From contig JANJXV010000161.1 in the NCBI GenBank assembly GCA_024803745.1, forward strand, positions 942,001 through 1,006,000: a stretch of 64,000 nt of DNA, in the 5' to 3' direction. The notes beneath the pieces were generated by a model. That model ran no database searches and was not told where the DNA came from. It was given only the letters and a program-made list of their open reading frames with translations. This stretch comes from Megascapheus bottae. Taxonomy: Eukaryota > Chordata > Mammalia > Rodentia > Geomyidae. The translations under genes were made by a program, and so were the position numbers. This document shows, piece by piece, positions 38,091 to 51,976 of the stretch (within the stretch, counting starts at the first letter, position 1; every line of letters starts with the position of its first letter).

Positions 38091-38752
38091 TTGAAAATGG
38101 GAGCAAGATTACTACTAAATACGATTATAGTTTTTCAGATATAACCAACCTAGACCTCTGTAGCTGGCAGACACTAGATGTTCACAAGTTTTGATTGGTA
38201 TTATCACTCTTTCTTTTTGTGCACTTACAGACCAGCCTAATACAACCACTGATAAGCGATTTATACCCAAAACAATAAGCCTCTCAATCCAATCTCTATT
38301 GTCTTTAGGTCCCTCTGAGCCTAGAAAATAATTAACCACCTACATATACAATATTGCTCAACAGCCATCAAGTGTAGATCCGTGCAGTATAAGGGTTGAA
38401 AGCCGAGCAGAGGTCCAGAGATAGAAAAAAAGAATGAGAGAGGTCAGGGGAGGTGCAAGAGGATTAACGTAGGAGTGTAACAATATTGTAGTAATGAAGA
38501 AAAATTATAGCATAAGGATAACTGACATAAGTTGGTAAGTAGGTAGCATATTTGAGTACAAAGTTTGGAAAGTATTAGAATAAAACTTATGTGTTGCTGC
38601 ACGACTAGCTCTTAGCCCAACCAGTGGCCTCACAGTGGACAATGGGATGGATCTGTTTTTCTTGTCTACGTTGAGGGAAAGGGGTATTTCACAAGATGCA
38701 GAAGCGAAGATTTCAGAAGCAAATGCTGTGAGTGAATTAGCTCGTAAAAAGC

Positions 38753-38960
38753 ATTTTTATTTTCTTTTATCTTTCTGCCAGTCTTGGGGCTTGAATTCAG
38801 GGCCTGAGCACTGTCCTCGGGTTTTCTCAAGTCTAGCCCTCTGCCACTTGAGCCACAGTGCCACATCTAGATTTTCTATCTATGTGGTACTGAGCAATTA
38901 AACCCAGATCTTCATGGATGCTAGGCAAGCACTCTACCACTATGCCAAACTCTCAACCCT
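38753..38960 (-). mobile_element. SINE dimer (minus) in the U5 spacer
   Basis: Same element; one C-to-T change at about 38899 alters the frame that reads through it on the plus strand. Confidence 0.75.
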
Positions 38961-38978
38961 GACATAGTAATTATAAAG

Positions 38979-39002
38979 TCACCATCATCATCATCATCAT
39001 CA
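38979..39002. repeat. TCA tract, 8 triplets, U5
   Basis: Seven TCA with one CCA in second place. Confidence 0.95.
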
Positions 39003-39205
39003 TATCCAAATATCCTTTCTCCTACAAAGAATGAACACTTAACGGTGTCTAATGCTTTTTTTTTTTAATTTCACTAATTCTTCTGTGCTTTTCCCTCTTG
39101 CATTTTTTACACATGACAGCAAAGCTAATCATCAGGAAAAAATTGATTAGGAAACAGAAACCTAATAATATCCTAGTAGATTGAAGTCAAAAATATGTGC
39201 AAGAT

Positions 39206-39403
39206 GCCCTGTGTGTTTGACCTAGTGGGAGAGTCCTTGGCTACCAAGCAGTAAGCCTCTGGTTTGATTCCTCATTACCACATACATAGAAAACGCTGCA
39301 AGTGCTGCTGTGGCTCGGTGGGACAGCTAAAGCCTAAAGAAAGCCCAAGAACAATGTTCACACTCTGAGGTCAAGTCCCAAGACTAGCAAAAACAAAAAA
39401 AAA
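39206..39403 (+). mobile_element. SINE dimer (plus) in the U5 spacer
   Basis: Same element as in U1, with GAGGTCAAGTCCC at the second B box. Confidence 0.75.
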
Positions 39404-40447
39404 TTCGACAAGGGGCAAAATGCAGGCAGGGAAGGCACTGTGAAGCAAATGTTTTGTAAAGGATGAGGGCAATATTGACCCTGAAGTTTGGATCTTACCT
39501 AAGAAAGGCTCCTTGAGCCTGAGACCAGACTGGTAGTTGGGCCTAGTGGAAGACATTGGGATAGGACAAATAAGGTGTGCTGTATACTACATCCACATGT
39601 ATATTGTGAGACTGGAGGAGAGATTCAGCCTCCAGTATGTCTTTGGTGAGGTCTTTTGTGAGCAAGGAACTTTGGTCATTGGGCCCTGAAAGGTGACCCT
39701 GCCTACCTCAGAATGGAACAGAATATGGAACCCTGGTAAACAAGCCACTGTAACTAACAATCAGCTCAAGCCAGCTCACTTGGCCTGTGGCTCAGGAGGA
39801 AGAAAGATGTTGCTGTGCTGTTGCCAAAGGTCAGGAAACTCGGGTCTCAGGCATGGAAGTTGTGGATGTCTTACTCGAAGATGTACATGCTAGATCATTG
39901 CCAAGCCACAAATCCAGTATAACAGAACTTTCTCTAAGAAGAAGGCCAGGAAAATCCAGGGCAACCAGATGAGGTAAATTTCTAAGAAGAAATGTATTTG
40001 ACCCCATCATCCTCCCCACACACTACAACTTTCTTTTTTTTCATTTTTTTATTGTAATTAGTAAAAGGGTTAGATGATATTTGCCAGATAGAAGGTGCAT
40101 TAATTCACATACATTGATACCCTTTCACATGTCTTGGTACCCATTTCCCTCCAACCCCACACCCCCCAACCGTCTTGGTTTTCCCCCCTTCCCTATCAAA
40201 TTTCAAATATCCAAATACAAATAAATTCAATATATCAGATAACAAAGTGAGATACTATACCAATATCGGATAACCAAGGGACAGCAAGCGAGATGAGAGA
40301 CAACATAGTACATTAAGGACAACAATCATTCCTTATATGGCTTTTGTGTCAATATCCTGGAGGTCCTTTCAATTAGCTTCACATTATATGGCCTTATATA
40401 TGGCCTTTTGCTCTATTCACAATCTCTGCTAGTAGAGCCCAAGGTTT

Positions 40448-43400
40448 CTACTGATTATGATGAATGAGGGAAACCACTGAGCCTAAGTTCCTTTGAGTCT
40501 GGCTTACTTCACTTAATATGATTTGTTCTAAGTCTTTCCATTTCCTAACAAATGGGGCGATGTCATTCTTTCTGGCAGCAGCATAGAATTCCATTGTGTA
40601 CAAATACCACAACTTGTTGATCCACTCATCAACTGAGGGACATCTGGGTTGGTTCCATATCTTTGCTATGGTGAATAGTGCTGCAATGAACATTGTTGTG
40701 CTAGTGGGTTTAGTATGCCCTTGTTTCTGGATTGTTGGGTAAATGCCAAGTAGTGGAATTGCTGGGTCATAGGGGAGTTGTATGTTTAGCGTTTTGAGGC
40801 ACTGCCGCACTGCTTTCCATAGTGGTTGAACGAGTTTGCACTCCCACCAACAGTGTAGTAGTGATCCCTCCTGACCACATCCCCTCCAGCATCTGTTGTC
40901 ATTCGTTTTCCTGATCCTGGCCATTCTAACTGGAGTTAGGTGGAATATTAGACTTGTTTTGATTTGCATTTCTTTTATGACCAGAGATGTTGAGCATTTC
41001 TTCATGTGTCTATAGGCCATTTTTTTTCTTATTCAGAGAAGACTCTCTTTAAGTCTTTGGCCCATTTTGTAATGGGATGGGTGTTACTTTGGAGGTTAGT
41101 TTTGGAGTGATTCAATTTTTTGAGTTGTTGATATATTTTAGATATGAGGCCTTGTTCCGTTGTTTGGGTGGTGAAGATCTTCTCCCACTCTGTAGGCTTC
41201 CTGATTAGTTTACTAGCTATATCCGTTGCCATACAAAAGCTCTGCAGTTTAATGCAGTCCCACTTATCCAGCCTTTCTCTGATTTGTTGTGATTCTTGGT
41301 CCTTATTAAGAAAGTTTCGACCTGTACCAAGGAGGCCTAGTGTATCTCCTATTCCTTCCTGTAAACTTTTCAGTGTGTCAGCTTTTACCTCCACGTCTTT
41401 GATCCATTTGGAGTTAATTCTAGTGCAAGGGGACAAAGAAGGATCCAACTTTAGTTTTCTGCAGGTGTTTAACCAGTTCTGCCAGCACAACTTGTTGAAG
41501 AGGCTATCTTTCTTCCATTCTATTTTTTTGGCTCCCTGGTCAAGGATTAGGTGGCCATAGGTCTGTGGTTTAATATCTGGGTCCGCAGTTCTACTCCATT
41601 GGACTTCAGGCCTGTTCTTGTGCCAGTACCAAGCTGTTTTGAGAATTATAACTCTGTAATACAGCCTTAAGTTTGGAATTGAAATTCCTCCAGCGCTGTT
41701 CTTTCTGCTAAGAAGTGTTTTTGCTATACGGGGTCTTTTATTATTCCATATGAAATTTTGAATTGCCTCTTCTATGTCTTTAAAGAGTGACATTGCGATG
41801 TTGATGGGTATTACATTGAATTTGTAGATAGCCCTTGGCAAGATTGTCATTTTCACAATGTTGATTCTTCCAATCCAGGAGCACGGGAGGTTTTTCCATT
41901 TCCTTAGTTCTGCTTTAATTTGCTTTTTTAGGGTTTTAAAGTTTTCATCTAAACGGTCCTTTACATTCTTAGTTAAGCTAATTGCTAGGTACTTTATTTT
42001 CTTTGAGGCTATTGTGAAAGGATTTTCTTTCCTGATTATTGCCTCGTTCCTCTCAGTGTTGGCGTAAAGTAAGGCAGTTGATTTGTGAGGGTTGATTTTA
42101 TGGCCTGCTACCCTTCCAAAGCTTTGAATCAGCTCAAGGAGCTTGGGAGTAGAGTCTATAGGATTCTTTAAATACAGAATCATGTCATCTGCAAAGAGGG
42201 ATAGTTTTATTTCCTCTTTCCCTACTTGGATCCCCTTTATGCTTGCTTCTTGCCATATTGCACTGCCTAGGAATTCTAGTACTATGTTAAAAAGGAGTGG
42301 AGAGAGTGGGCATCCTTGTCTCGTTCCTGATTTTAGAGGGAATGGCTTTAGATTTTCACCATTAAGTATAATACTAGCAGTGGGTTTCTCATACACAGCC
42401 TTTATTACATTGAGAAATGTTCCATGGATTCCTAGTTTCTCCACATCTTTTAACATAAAGGGGTTTTGGATCTTGTCAAATGCCTTTTCCGCATCTATTG
42501 AGACAATCATGTGGTTTTATCCCTGCTCCTGTTGATGTGTTGAATTATATTAATTGATTTGTGTATGTTGAACCAGCTTTGCCTCCCTGTGATGAATCCA
42601 GTTTGATCATAGTGTATATTTTTTTTGATGAGTTGTTGTAGACGGTTGGCCAGTATTTTGTTGAGAAGTTTTGCATCGATGTTCATCAAAGAAATGGGTC
42701 TATAGATCTCTTTCTTTGATGAATCTCTGTCTGGTTTGGGGATGAGGGATATGCTGGCTTCACAGAATCAGTTTAGTAAAGAACCTTCATTTTCAATTTC
42801 GTTGAAGAGCTTGAGGAGTATTGGTGTGAGCTCTGCTTTGAAGACCTTATAGAATTCAGCTGTGAATCCATCTGGCCCTGGGCTCTTTTTAAGTGGAAGT
42901 TGTCTAATTTCCATTTCTATTTCAGAGCTTGAAATAGGCCTGTTGAGTTGGGTTAGCTCTTCTTGGTTCAGTGTGTGTATGTTAATATTGTCTAGGAATT
43001 CATCCATTTCTTCTAGATTCTCAAATTTGTTGGCGTAAAGGTTTGAGAAGTATTCCCTCATGATATTCTGGATCTTGGTAATTTCTGTCGTGATATTACC
43101 ATTTTCATCTGCGATTTTGTTTATTTCGATATGCTCTCTTCTTTTTTTGGTAAGATTTGCTAAGGGCTTGTCAATTTTGTCAATTCTTTCAAGAACCAAC
43201 TCCTTGTTTTGTTGATTCTTTCTATAGTTTATTTTATTCCAAATCATTTAATTCTGCTTTGATTTTAATAATTTGCTTTCTCCTAATGGGTTTAGGGTTG
43301 GTTTGTTGCTCTTTTTCCAGGAGGTTAAGGTGAGACATTAACTAGTTGGTTTGCCATTTTTCCAACTTGCTGTTGTAGGCACTCCACGCTATAAATTTTC

Positions 43401-44289
43401 CTCTGAGTACTGCCTTTGTTGTGTGCCTAAGGAGTTGATATTTGTGTGCTCCTTATTGTTAAATTTCATAAACAGTTGGATATCTGTTCTGATCTCTTCG
43501 ATTACCCATTGTTTTTGATTCAACAATGTGTGGTTCAGTCTCCATGAGTTACAGGGTTTTCTTTGGTGGAGATGTGTATTCAGCTCCAATTTGATGCCTT
43601 TATGGTCTGAGAGTGTGCATGGAATAATTTCAGTGTTTCTGAATCTGTCCAGGTTTGCTTTATGGCCTAAGATGTGGTCTATTTTGGAAAATGTTCCATG
43701 TGCTGCTGAGAAAAACGTATATTGTGGTGTTACTGGGTGGAATATTCTGCAGATGTCTGTTAGATCTAGTTGGTCTATATAGTTGTTCAGTTCTAAGGTT
43801 TCTCTGTTGAGTTTTTGCCTTGTTGATCTGTCCATAGGTGAGAGTGGTGTGTTAAACTCACCAACAATCACTGTGTTTCGATCTATGTATGGTTTCAGTG
43901 TAAGTAAAGTTTGCTTGATGAAGTTTGGAGCTCCGGGATTGGGTGTGTAAATATTTAGGATTGTTATGTCTTCCGGGAGGAAAGATCCCTTTAGTAGTAT
44001 GTAGTAACCTTCTTTGTCTTTTCTTACTAATTTTAGTTTGAAGTCTATTGTATCTGATATGAGGATGGCAACTCTAGCCTGTTTATGGGGGCAGTTAGCT
44101 TGATAGAGTTTATTCCAACCTCTCACTTTCAAAAGATGATTGTTTTTGGGTAAGATGTGTCTCTCGAAGTCAGCAGAACGATGGCTCTTGCTTTTTGATC
44201 CAACTAGACAACCTATGCCGTTTAATTGGAGAGTAAAGTCCATTGATATTGAGAGTTAGGATTGAGAGATATTTATTAGTTCCTACCAT
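40448..44289 (-). pseudogene. L1 ORF2, broken, copy 6
   Basis: The RT half is open 42510-41029 (493 codons, FADD intact). A private one-base loss near 41025, in a T-rich run, splits off the last 190 codons (41020-40448), which hold the Cys-rich motif. The endonuclease part is open 44243-43389. The central part is open 43247-42768, one of the longer central frames in the array. Confidence 0.93.
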
Positions 44290-44520
44290 TTTTAAAAGCT
44301 TTTAGTAGGGCCTGTGTCTTGACAGTTCTTGTGTTCCTTAGATGGTATGCTGTTTAGGTGCCATTTTTTTCCCTATATTGCATTTATTTTGGTTTTCTAT
44401 GTATAGAGCATCTTTGAGAATTCTCTGTAGTGTTGGTTTTGTTTCGACATATTGTTGCAGCTTTTCCCTGGAATGGAATGTTTTTATTTTTCCCTCAGTT
44501 ATGAATGAGAGCTTAGCTGG

Positions 44521-45520
44521 CTACAGTATTCTTGGTTGGTAGTTATTTGATATAAGGGCATGACATATATGCTTCCAGTCACTTCGTGCTTGCATGGTCT
44601 CTGCTGAGAAATCTGGGGTTATTCTGATTGGTTTGCCTTTGTAGGTTACTGATCCCTTTTCCCTGGCTGCCTTTAGGATCTTTCCTTTCGTTTCTATTGA
44701 TCCAGTTCGGATCACAATGTGGCGGTGGGATGTTCTTTTCTGGTCAGGTCTGTTTGGGGTTCTAAAAGCTTCTCGTATCTGGATGGGCCTGCCCTTCTGG
44801 ATATTTGGGAAATTCTCTGAGATGATTCCCTGAAGTATATTTCCAATACCATTGACCTCTTTCTCCACGCCCTCCTCAGTACCCACTACCCTTAAATTAG
44901 GCTTCCTAATTGTATCTTGGACCTCCTGAAGCGCTCTCTCATATTTCCTAGATTTGGATTGACTCATTTTCTGTTCTTTATAATACCTAAATTATCTTCA
45001 TCCACGGAAATTCTCTCCTCTGCAATGTCTAACCTGCTATCAAAGCTATCTACTTTATTTTTCATCTCCCTTGCTTCTAATTGCTCACTTTTGATGCCTT
45101 GCATCCCTTGTTTTAGATCATGTATGGATTTCTTTATCTCCTTGATTTCCTTTTGAGTGGTTAGCTCAGTAGCTTTATTTTCTTTGGACATTTGCTGGAT
45201 TTTGGTCACGTTTTTATTTGTGGATTCTTTGAATTCATCCATCTTTCTTTGAAAAACCTTTATTATGGCCTCCTTTATGGCTTCTTCTTTTTCACTTATC
45301 ACCTTGTTTTGCTTTCCTCTTGTTCAGGTATGGCTTCCTCCATTATCTCTTTCTTTATATTTTCACATTTTTCATTAATGATGTTTATCAATTGCATTTG
45401 TGTAGCAATTGGAAGACTCTCCTCTAGGTTTGCCAGTGACTCTTCCATTGTCTGTTTACATTGGGTGGGGGATGTTGTTTCTTGATTTGACATTTTTCTT
45501 GAGTTTCTTGTTCTGCCCAT
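44521..45520 (-). pseudogene. L1 ORF1, two frameshifts, copy 6
   Basis: Frames 45520-45299, 45302-44964 and 44967-44521. It has the one-base loss shared with U5 and U7. Confidence 0.93.
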
Positions 45521-46182
45521 TTGAAAATGGGAGCAAGATTACTACTAAATACGATTATAGTTTTTCAGATATAACCAACCTAGACCTCTGTCGCTGGCAG
45601 ACACTAGATGTTCACAAGTTTTGATTGGTATTATCACTCTTTCTTTTTGTGCACTTACAGACCAGCCTAATACAACCACTGATAAGCGATTTATACCCAA
45701 AACAATAAGCCTCTCAATCCAATCTCTATTGTCTTTAAGTCCCTCTGAGCCTAGAGAATAATTAACTACCTACATATACAATATTGCTCAACAGCCATCA
45801 AGTGTAGATCCGTGCAGTATAAGGGTTGAAAGACGAGCAGAGGTCCAGAGATAGAACAAAAGAATGAGAGAGGTCACGGGAAGTGCAAGAGGATTAACGT
45901 AGGAGTGTAAGAATATTGTAGTAATGAAGAAAAGTTATAGCATAAGGATAACTGACATAAGTTGGTAAGTAGGTAGCATATTTGAGTACAAAGTTTGGAA
46001 AGTATTAGAATAAAACTTATGTGTTGCTGCACGACTAGCTCTTAGCCCAACCAGTGGCCTCACAGTGGACCATGGGATGGACCTGTTTTTCTTGTCTAGG
46101 TTGAGGGAAAGGGGTATTTCACAAGATGCAGAAGCGAAGATTTCAGAAGCAAATGCTGTGAGTGAATTAGCTCGTAAAAAGC

Positions 46183-46390
46183 ATTTTTATTTTCTTTTAT
46201 CTTTCTGCCAGTCTTGGGGCTTGAATTCAGGGCCTGAGCACTGTCCTCGGGTTTTCTCAAGTCTAGCCCTCTGCCACTTGAGCCACAGTGCCACATCTAG
46301 ATTTTCTATCTATGTGGTACTGAGCAATCAAACCCAGATCTTCATGGATGCTAGGCAAGCACTCTACCACTATGCCAAACTCTCAACCCT
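46183..46390 (-). mobile_element. SINE dimer (minus) in the U6 spacer
   Basis: Same element as in U3 and U4. Confidence 0.75.
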
Positions 46391-46408
46391 GACATAGTAA
46401 TTATAAAG

Positions 46409-46448
<40 letters not shown>

Positions 46449-46459
46449 TATCATCATCA
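46409..46459. repeat. TCA tract, 17 triplets, U6
   Basis: The longest tract overall, with one TTA interruption near its right end. Confidence 0.93.
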
Positions 46460-46660
46460 TATCCAAATATCCTTTCTCCTACAAAGAATGAACACTTAAC
46501 TGTGTCTAATGCTTTTTTTTTAATTTCACTAATTCTTCTGTGTTTTTCCCTCTTGCATTTTTTACACATGACAGCAAAGCTAATCATCAGGAAAAAATTG
46601 ATTAGGATACAGAAACCTAATAATATCCTAGTAGATTGACGTCAAAAATATGTGCAAGAT

Positions 46661-46855
46661 GCCCTGTGTGTTTGACCTAATGGGAGAGTCCTTGGCTACC
46701 AAGCAGTAAGCCTCAGGTTTGATTCCTCATTACCACATAAATAGAAAACGCTACAAGTGGTGCTGTGGCTCGGTGGTACAGTTAAAGCCTAAAGAAAGCC
46801 CAAGAACAATGTTCACACTCTGAGGTCAAGTCCCAAGACTAGCAAAAACAAAAAT
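46661..46855 (+). mobile_element. SINE dimer (plus) in the U6 spacer
   Basis: Private changes in the A-box regions (CTAATGGGAG; CGGTGGTACAG). Confidence 0.75.
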
Positions 46856-47901
46856 AATTCGACAAGGGGCAAAATGCAGGCAGAGAAGGCACTGTGAAGC
46901 AAATGTTTTGTAAAGGATGAGGGCAATATTGACCCTTAAGTTTGGATCTTACCTAAGAAAGGCTCCTTGAGCCTGAGACCAGACTGGTAGTTTGGCCTAG
47001 TGGAAGACATTGGGATTGGACAAATAAGGTGTGCTGTATACTACATCCACATGTATATTGTGAGACTGGAGGAGAGATTCAGCTTCCAGTATGTCTTTGG
47101 TGAGGTCTTTTGTGAGCAAGGATCTTTGGTCATTGGGCCCTGAAAGGTGACCCTGCCTCCCTCACAATGGAACAGAATATGGAACCCTGGTAACCAAGCC
47201 ACTGTAACTAACAACCAGCTCAAGCCAGCTCACTTGGCCTGTGGCTCAGGAGGAAGAAAGATGTTGCTGTGCTGTTGCCAAAGGTCAGGAAACTCGAGTC
47301 TCAGGCATGGAAGTTGTGGATGTCTTACTCGAAGATGTACATGCTAGATCATTGCCAAGCCACAAATCCAGTATAACAGAACTTTCTCTAAGAAGAAGGC
47401 CAGGAAAATCCAGGGCAACCAGATGAGGTAAATTTCTAAGAAGAAATGTATTTGACCCCATCATCCTCCCCACACACTACAACTTTCTTTTTTTTTCATT
47501 TTTTTATTGTAATTAGTAAAAGGGTTAGATGATATTTGCCAGATAGAAGGTGCATTAATTCACATACATTGATACCCTTTCACATGTCTTGGTACCCATT
47601 TCCCTCCAACCCCACACCCCCCACCCGTCTTGGTTTTCCCCCCTTCCCTATCAAATTTCAAATATCCAAATACAAATAAATTCAATATATCAGATAACAA
47701 AGTGAGATACTATACCAATATGGGATAACCAAGGGACAGCAAGCGAGATGAGAGACAACATAGTACATTAAGGACAACAATCATCATTATATGGCTTTTG
47801 TGTCAATATCCTGGAGGTCCTTTCAATTAGCTTCACATTATATGGCCTTATATATGGCCTTTTGCTCTATTCACAATCTCTGCTAGTAGAGCCCAAGGTT
47901 T

Positions 47902-50900
47902 CTACTGATTATGACGAATGAGGGAAACCACTGAGCCTAAGTTCCTTTGAGTCTGGCTTACTTCACTTAATATGATTTGTTCTAAGTCTTTCCATTTCCT
48001 AACAAATGGGGCGATGTCATTCTTTCTGACAGCAGCATAGAATTCCATTGTGTACAAATACCACAACTTGTTGATCCACTCATCAACTGAGGGACATCTG
48101 GGTTGGTTCCATATCTTTGCTATGGTGAATAGTGCTGCAATGAACATTGTTGTGCTAGTGGGTTTAGTATGCCCTTGTTTCTGGATTGTTGGGTAAATGC
48201 CAAGTACTGGAATTGCTGGGTCATAGGGGAGTTCTATGTTTAGCGTTTTGAGGCACTGCCGCACTGCTTTCCATAGTGGTTGAACGAGTTTGCACTCCCA
48301 CCAACAGTGTAGTAGTGATCCCTCCTGACCACATCCCCTCCAGCATCTGTTGTCATTCGTTTTCCTGATCCTGGCCATTCTAACTGGAGTTAGGTGGAAT
48401 CTTAGACTTGTTTTGATTTGCATTTCTTTTATGACCAGAGATGTTGAGCATTTCTTCATGTGTCTATAGGCCATTTTTGTTTCTTCTTCAGAGAAGACTC
48501 TCTTTAAGTCTTTGGCCCATTTTGTAATGGGATGGGTGTTACTTTGGAGGTTAGTTTTGGAGTGATTCAATTTTTTGAGTTGTTGATATATTTTAGATAT
48601 GAGGCCTTGTTCCGTTGTTTGGGTGGTGAAGATCTTCTCCCACTCTGTAGGCTTCCTGATTAGTTTACTAGCTATATCCGTTGCCATACAAAAGCTCTGC
48701 AGTTTAATGCAGTCCCACTTATCCAGCCTTTCTCTGATTTGTTGTGATTCTTGGTCCTTATTAAGAAAGTTTCGACCTGTACCAAGGAGGCCTAGTGTAT
48801 CTCCTATTCCTTCCTGTAAACTTTTCAGTGTGTCAGCTTTTACATCCACGTCTTTGATCCATTTGGAGTTAATTCTAGTGCAAGGGGACAAAGAAGGATC
48901 CAACTTTAGTTTTCTGCAGGTGTTTAACCAGTTCTGCCAGCACAACTTGTTGAAGAGGCTATCTTTCTTCCATTCTATTTTTTTGGCTCCCTGGTCAAAG
49001 ATTAGGTGGCCATAGGTCTGTGGTTTAATATCTGGGTCCGCAGTTCTACTCCATTGGACTTCAGGCCTGTTCTTGTGCCAGTACCAAGCTGTTTTGAGAA
49101 TTATAGCTCTGTAATAGAGCCTTAAGTGTGGAATTGAAATTCCTCCAGCGCTGTTCTTTCTGCTAAGAAGTGTTTTTGCTATACGGGGTCTTTTATTATT
49201 CCATATGAAATTTTGAATTGCCTCTTCTATGTCTTTAAAGAATGACATTGGGATGTTGATGGGTATTACATTGAATTTGTAGATAGCCCTTGGCAAGATT
49301 GTCATTTTCACAATGTTGATTCTTCCAATCCAGGAGCACGGGAGGTTTTTCCATTTCCTTAGTTCTGCTTTAATTTCCTTTTTTAGGGTTTTAAAGTTTT
49401 CATCTAAACGGTCCTTTACATTCTTAGTTAAGCTTATTGCTAGGTACTTTATTTTCTTTGAGGCTATTGTGAAAGGATTTTCTTTCCTGATTATTGCCTC
49501 GTACCTCTCAGTGTTGGCGTAAAGTAAGGCAGTTGATTTGTGAGGGTTGATTTTATGGCCTGCTACCCTTCCAAAGCTTTGAATCAGCTCAAGGAGCTTG
49601 GGAGTAGAGTCTATAGGATTCTTTAAATACAGAATCATGTCATCTGCAAAGAGGGATAGTTTTATTTCCTCTTTCCCTACTTGGATCCCCTTTATGCTTG
49701 CTTCTTGCCATATTGCACTGCCTAGGAATTCTAGTACTATGTTAAAAAGGAGTGGAGAGAGTGGGCATCCTTGTCTCGTTCCTGATTTTAGAGGGAATGG
49801 CTTTAGATTTTCACCATTAAGTATAATACTAGCAGTGGGTTTCTCATACACAGCCTTTATTACATTGAGAATTGTTCCATGGATTCCTAGTTTCTCCACA
49901 TCTTTTAACATAAAGGGGTTTTGGATCTTGTCAAATGCCTTTTCCGCATCTATTGAGACAATCATGTGGTTTTATCCCTGCTCCTGTTGATGTGTTGAAT
50001 TATATTAATTGATTTGTGTATGTTGAACCAGCTTTGCCTCCCTGTGATGAATCCAGTTTGATCATAGTGTATATTTTTTTTGATGAGTTGTTGTAGACGG
50101 TTGGCCAGTATTTTGTTGAGAAGTTTTGCATCGATGTTCATCAAAGAAATGGGTCTATAGATCTCTTTCTTTGATGAATCTCTGTCTGGTTTGGGGATGA
50201 GGGATATGCTGGCTTCACAGAATCAGTTTAGTAAAGAACCTTCATTTTCAATTTCGTTGAAGAGCTTGAGGAGTATTGGTGTGAGCTCTGCTTTGAAGAC
50301 CTTATAGAATTCAGCTGTGAATCCATCTGGCCCTGGGCTCTTTTTAAGTGGAAGTTGTCTAATTTCCATTTCTATTTCAGAGCTTGAAATAGGCCTGTTG
50401 AGTTGGGTTAGCTCTTCTTGGTTCAGTGTGTGTATGTTAATATTGTCTAGGAATTCATCCATTTCTTCTAGATTCTCAAATTTGTTGGCGTAAAGGTTTG
50501 AGAAGTATTCCCTCATGATATTCTGGATCTTGGTAATTTCTGTCGTGATATTACCATTTTCATCTGCGATTTTGTTTATTTCGATATGCTCTCTTCTTTT
50601 TTTTGGTAAGATTTGCTAAGGGCTTGTCAATTTTGTTAATTCTTTCAAGAACCAACTCCTTGTTTTGTTGATTCTTTCTATAGTTTTTTTTATTCCAAAT
50701 CATTTAATTCTGCTTTGATTTTAATAATTTGCTTTCTCCTAATGGGTTTAGGGTTGGTTTGTTGCTCTTTTTCCAGGAGGTTAAGGTGAGACATTAACTA
50801 GTTGGTTTGCCATTTTTCCAACTTGCTGTTGTAGGCACTCCGCGCTATAAATTTTCCTCTGAGTACTGCCTTTGTTGTGTCTCTAAGGAGTTGATATTTG

Positions 50901-51745
50901 TGTGCTCCTTATTGTTAAATTTCATAAACAGTTGGATATCTGTTCTGATCTCTTCGATTACCCATTGTTTTTGATTCAACAATGTGTGGTTCAGTCTCCA
51001 TGAGTTACAGGGTTTTCTTTGGTGGAGATGTGTGTTCAGCTCCAATTTGATGCCTTTATGGTCTGAGAGTGTGCATGGAATAATTTCAGTGTTTCTGAAT
51101 CTGTCCAGGTTTGCTTTATGGCCTACGATGGGGTCTATTTTGGAAAATGTTCCATGTGCTGCTGAGAAAAACGTATATTGTGGTGTTACTGGGTGGAATA
51201 TTCTACAGATGTCTGTTAGATCTAGTTGGTCTATATAGTTGTTCAGTTCTAAGGTTTCTCTGTTGAGTTTTTGCCTTGTTGATCTGTCCATAGGTGAGAG
51301 TGGTGTGTTAAACTCACCAACAATCACTGTCTTTCGATCTATGTATGGTTTCAGTGTAAGTAAAGTTTGCTTGATGAAGTTTGGAGCTCCGGGATTGGGT
51401 GTGTAAATATTTAGGATTGTTATGTCTTCTGGGAGGAAAGATTCCTTTAGTAGTATGTAGTAACCTTCTTTGTCTTTTCTTACTAATTTTAGTTTGAAGT
51501 CTATTGTATCTGATACGAGGATGGCAACTCTAGCCTGTTTATGGGGGCAGTTAGCTTGATAGAGTTTATTCCAACCTCTCACTTTCAAAAGATGATTGTT
51601 TTTGGGTAAGATGTGTCTCTCGAAGTCAGCAGAACGATGGCTCTTGCTTTTTGATCCAACTAGACAACCTATGCCGTTTAATTGGAGAGTTAAGTCCATT
51701 GATATTGAGAGTTAGGATTGAGAGATATTTATTAGTTCCTACCAT
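47902..51745 (-). pseudogene. L1 ORF2, broken 5' half but open RT half, copy 7
   Basis: As in U3, the final 687 codons (49965-47902) are uninterrupted, with motif [13 protein letters not shown] and the C-C-H-C cluster all present. The endonuclease part (51699-50845) has private changes, including P next to the D205-equivalent (SKIDPIVG for SKIDHILG), K for N before TVIVGEF, and E for G in LLKGSF. An 8-T run near 50597 opens a further break, so the central frame is only 50516-50223. Confidence 0.92.
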
Positions 51746-51976
51746 TTTTAAAAGCTTTTAGTAGGGCCTGTGTCTTGACAGTTCTTGTGGTCCTTAGATG
51801 GTATGCTGTTTAGGTGCCTTTTCTTTCCCTATATTGCATTTATTTTGGTTTTCTATGTATAGAGCATCTTTGAGAATTCTCTGTAGTGTTGGTTTTGTTT
51901 CGACATATTGTTGCAGCTTTTCCCTGGAATGGAATGTTTTTATTTTTCCCTCAGTTATGAAAGAGAGCTTAGCTCG

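Larger units (their letters stand above)
38091..40029. other. Spacer of U5
   Basis: Same layout as the others. The 61-codon frame is at 39787-39972 with one silent change. The leader frame is at 38115-38339. Confidence 0.7.
40030..45520 (-). mobile_element. L1 copy 6 (U6)
   Basis: Tail complement near 40033-40050; ORF2 stop at 40448. It shares with U7 alone several variants, such as MNIDAK for MNLDAK in ORF2 and VDEDNLG for VAEDNLG in ORF1. Confidence 0.95.
45521..47483. other. Spacer of U6
   Basis: The longest spacer, mainly because of its long TCA tract. The 61-codon frame is at 47241-47426. The leader frame has lost its GTG start codon here (GTA). Confidence 0.7.
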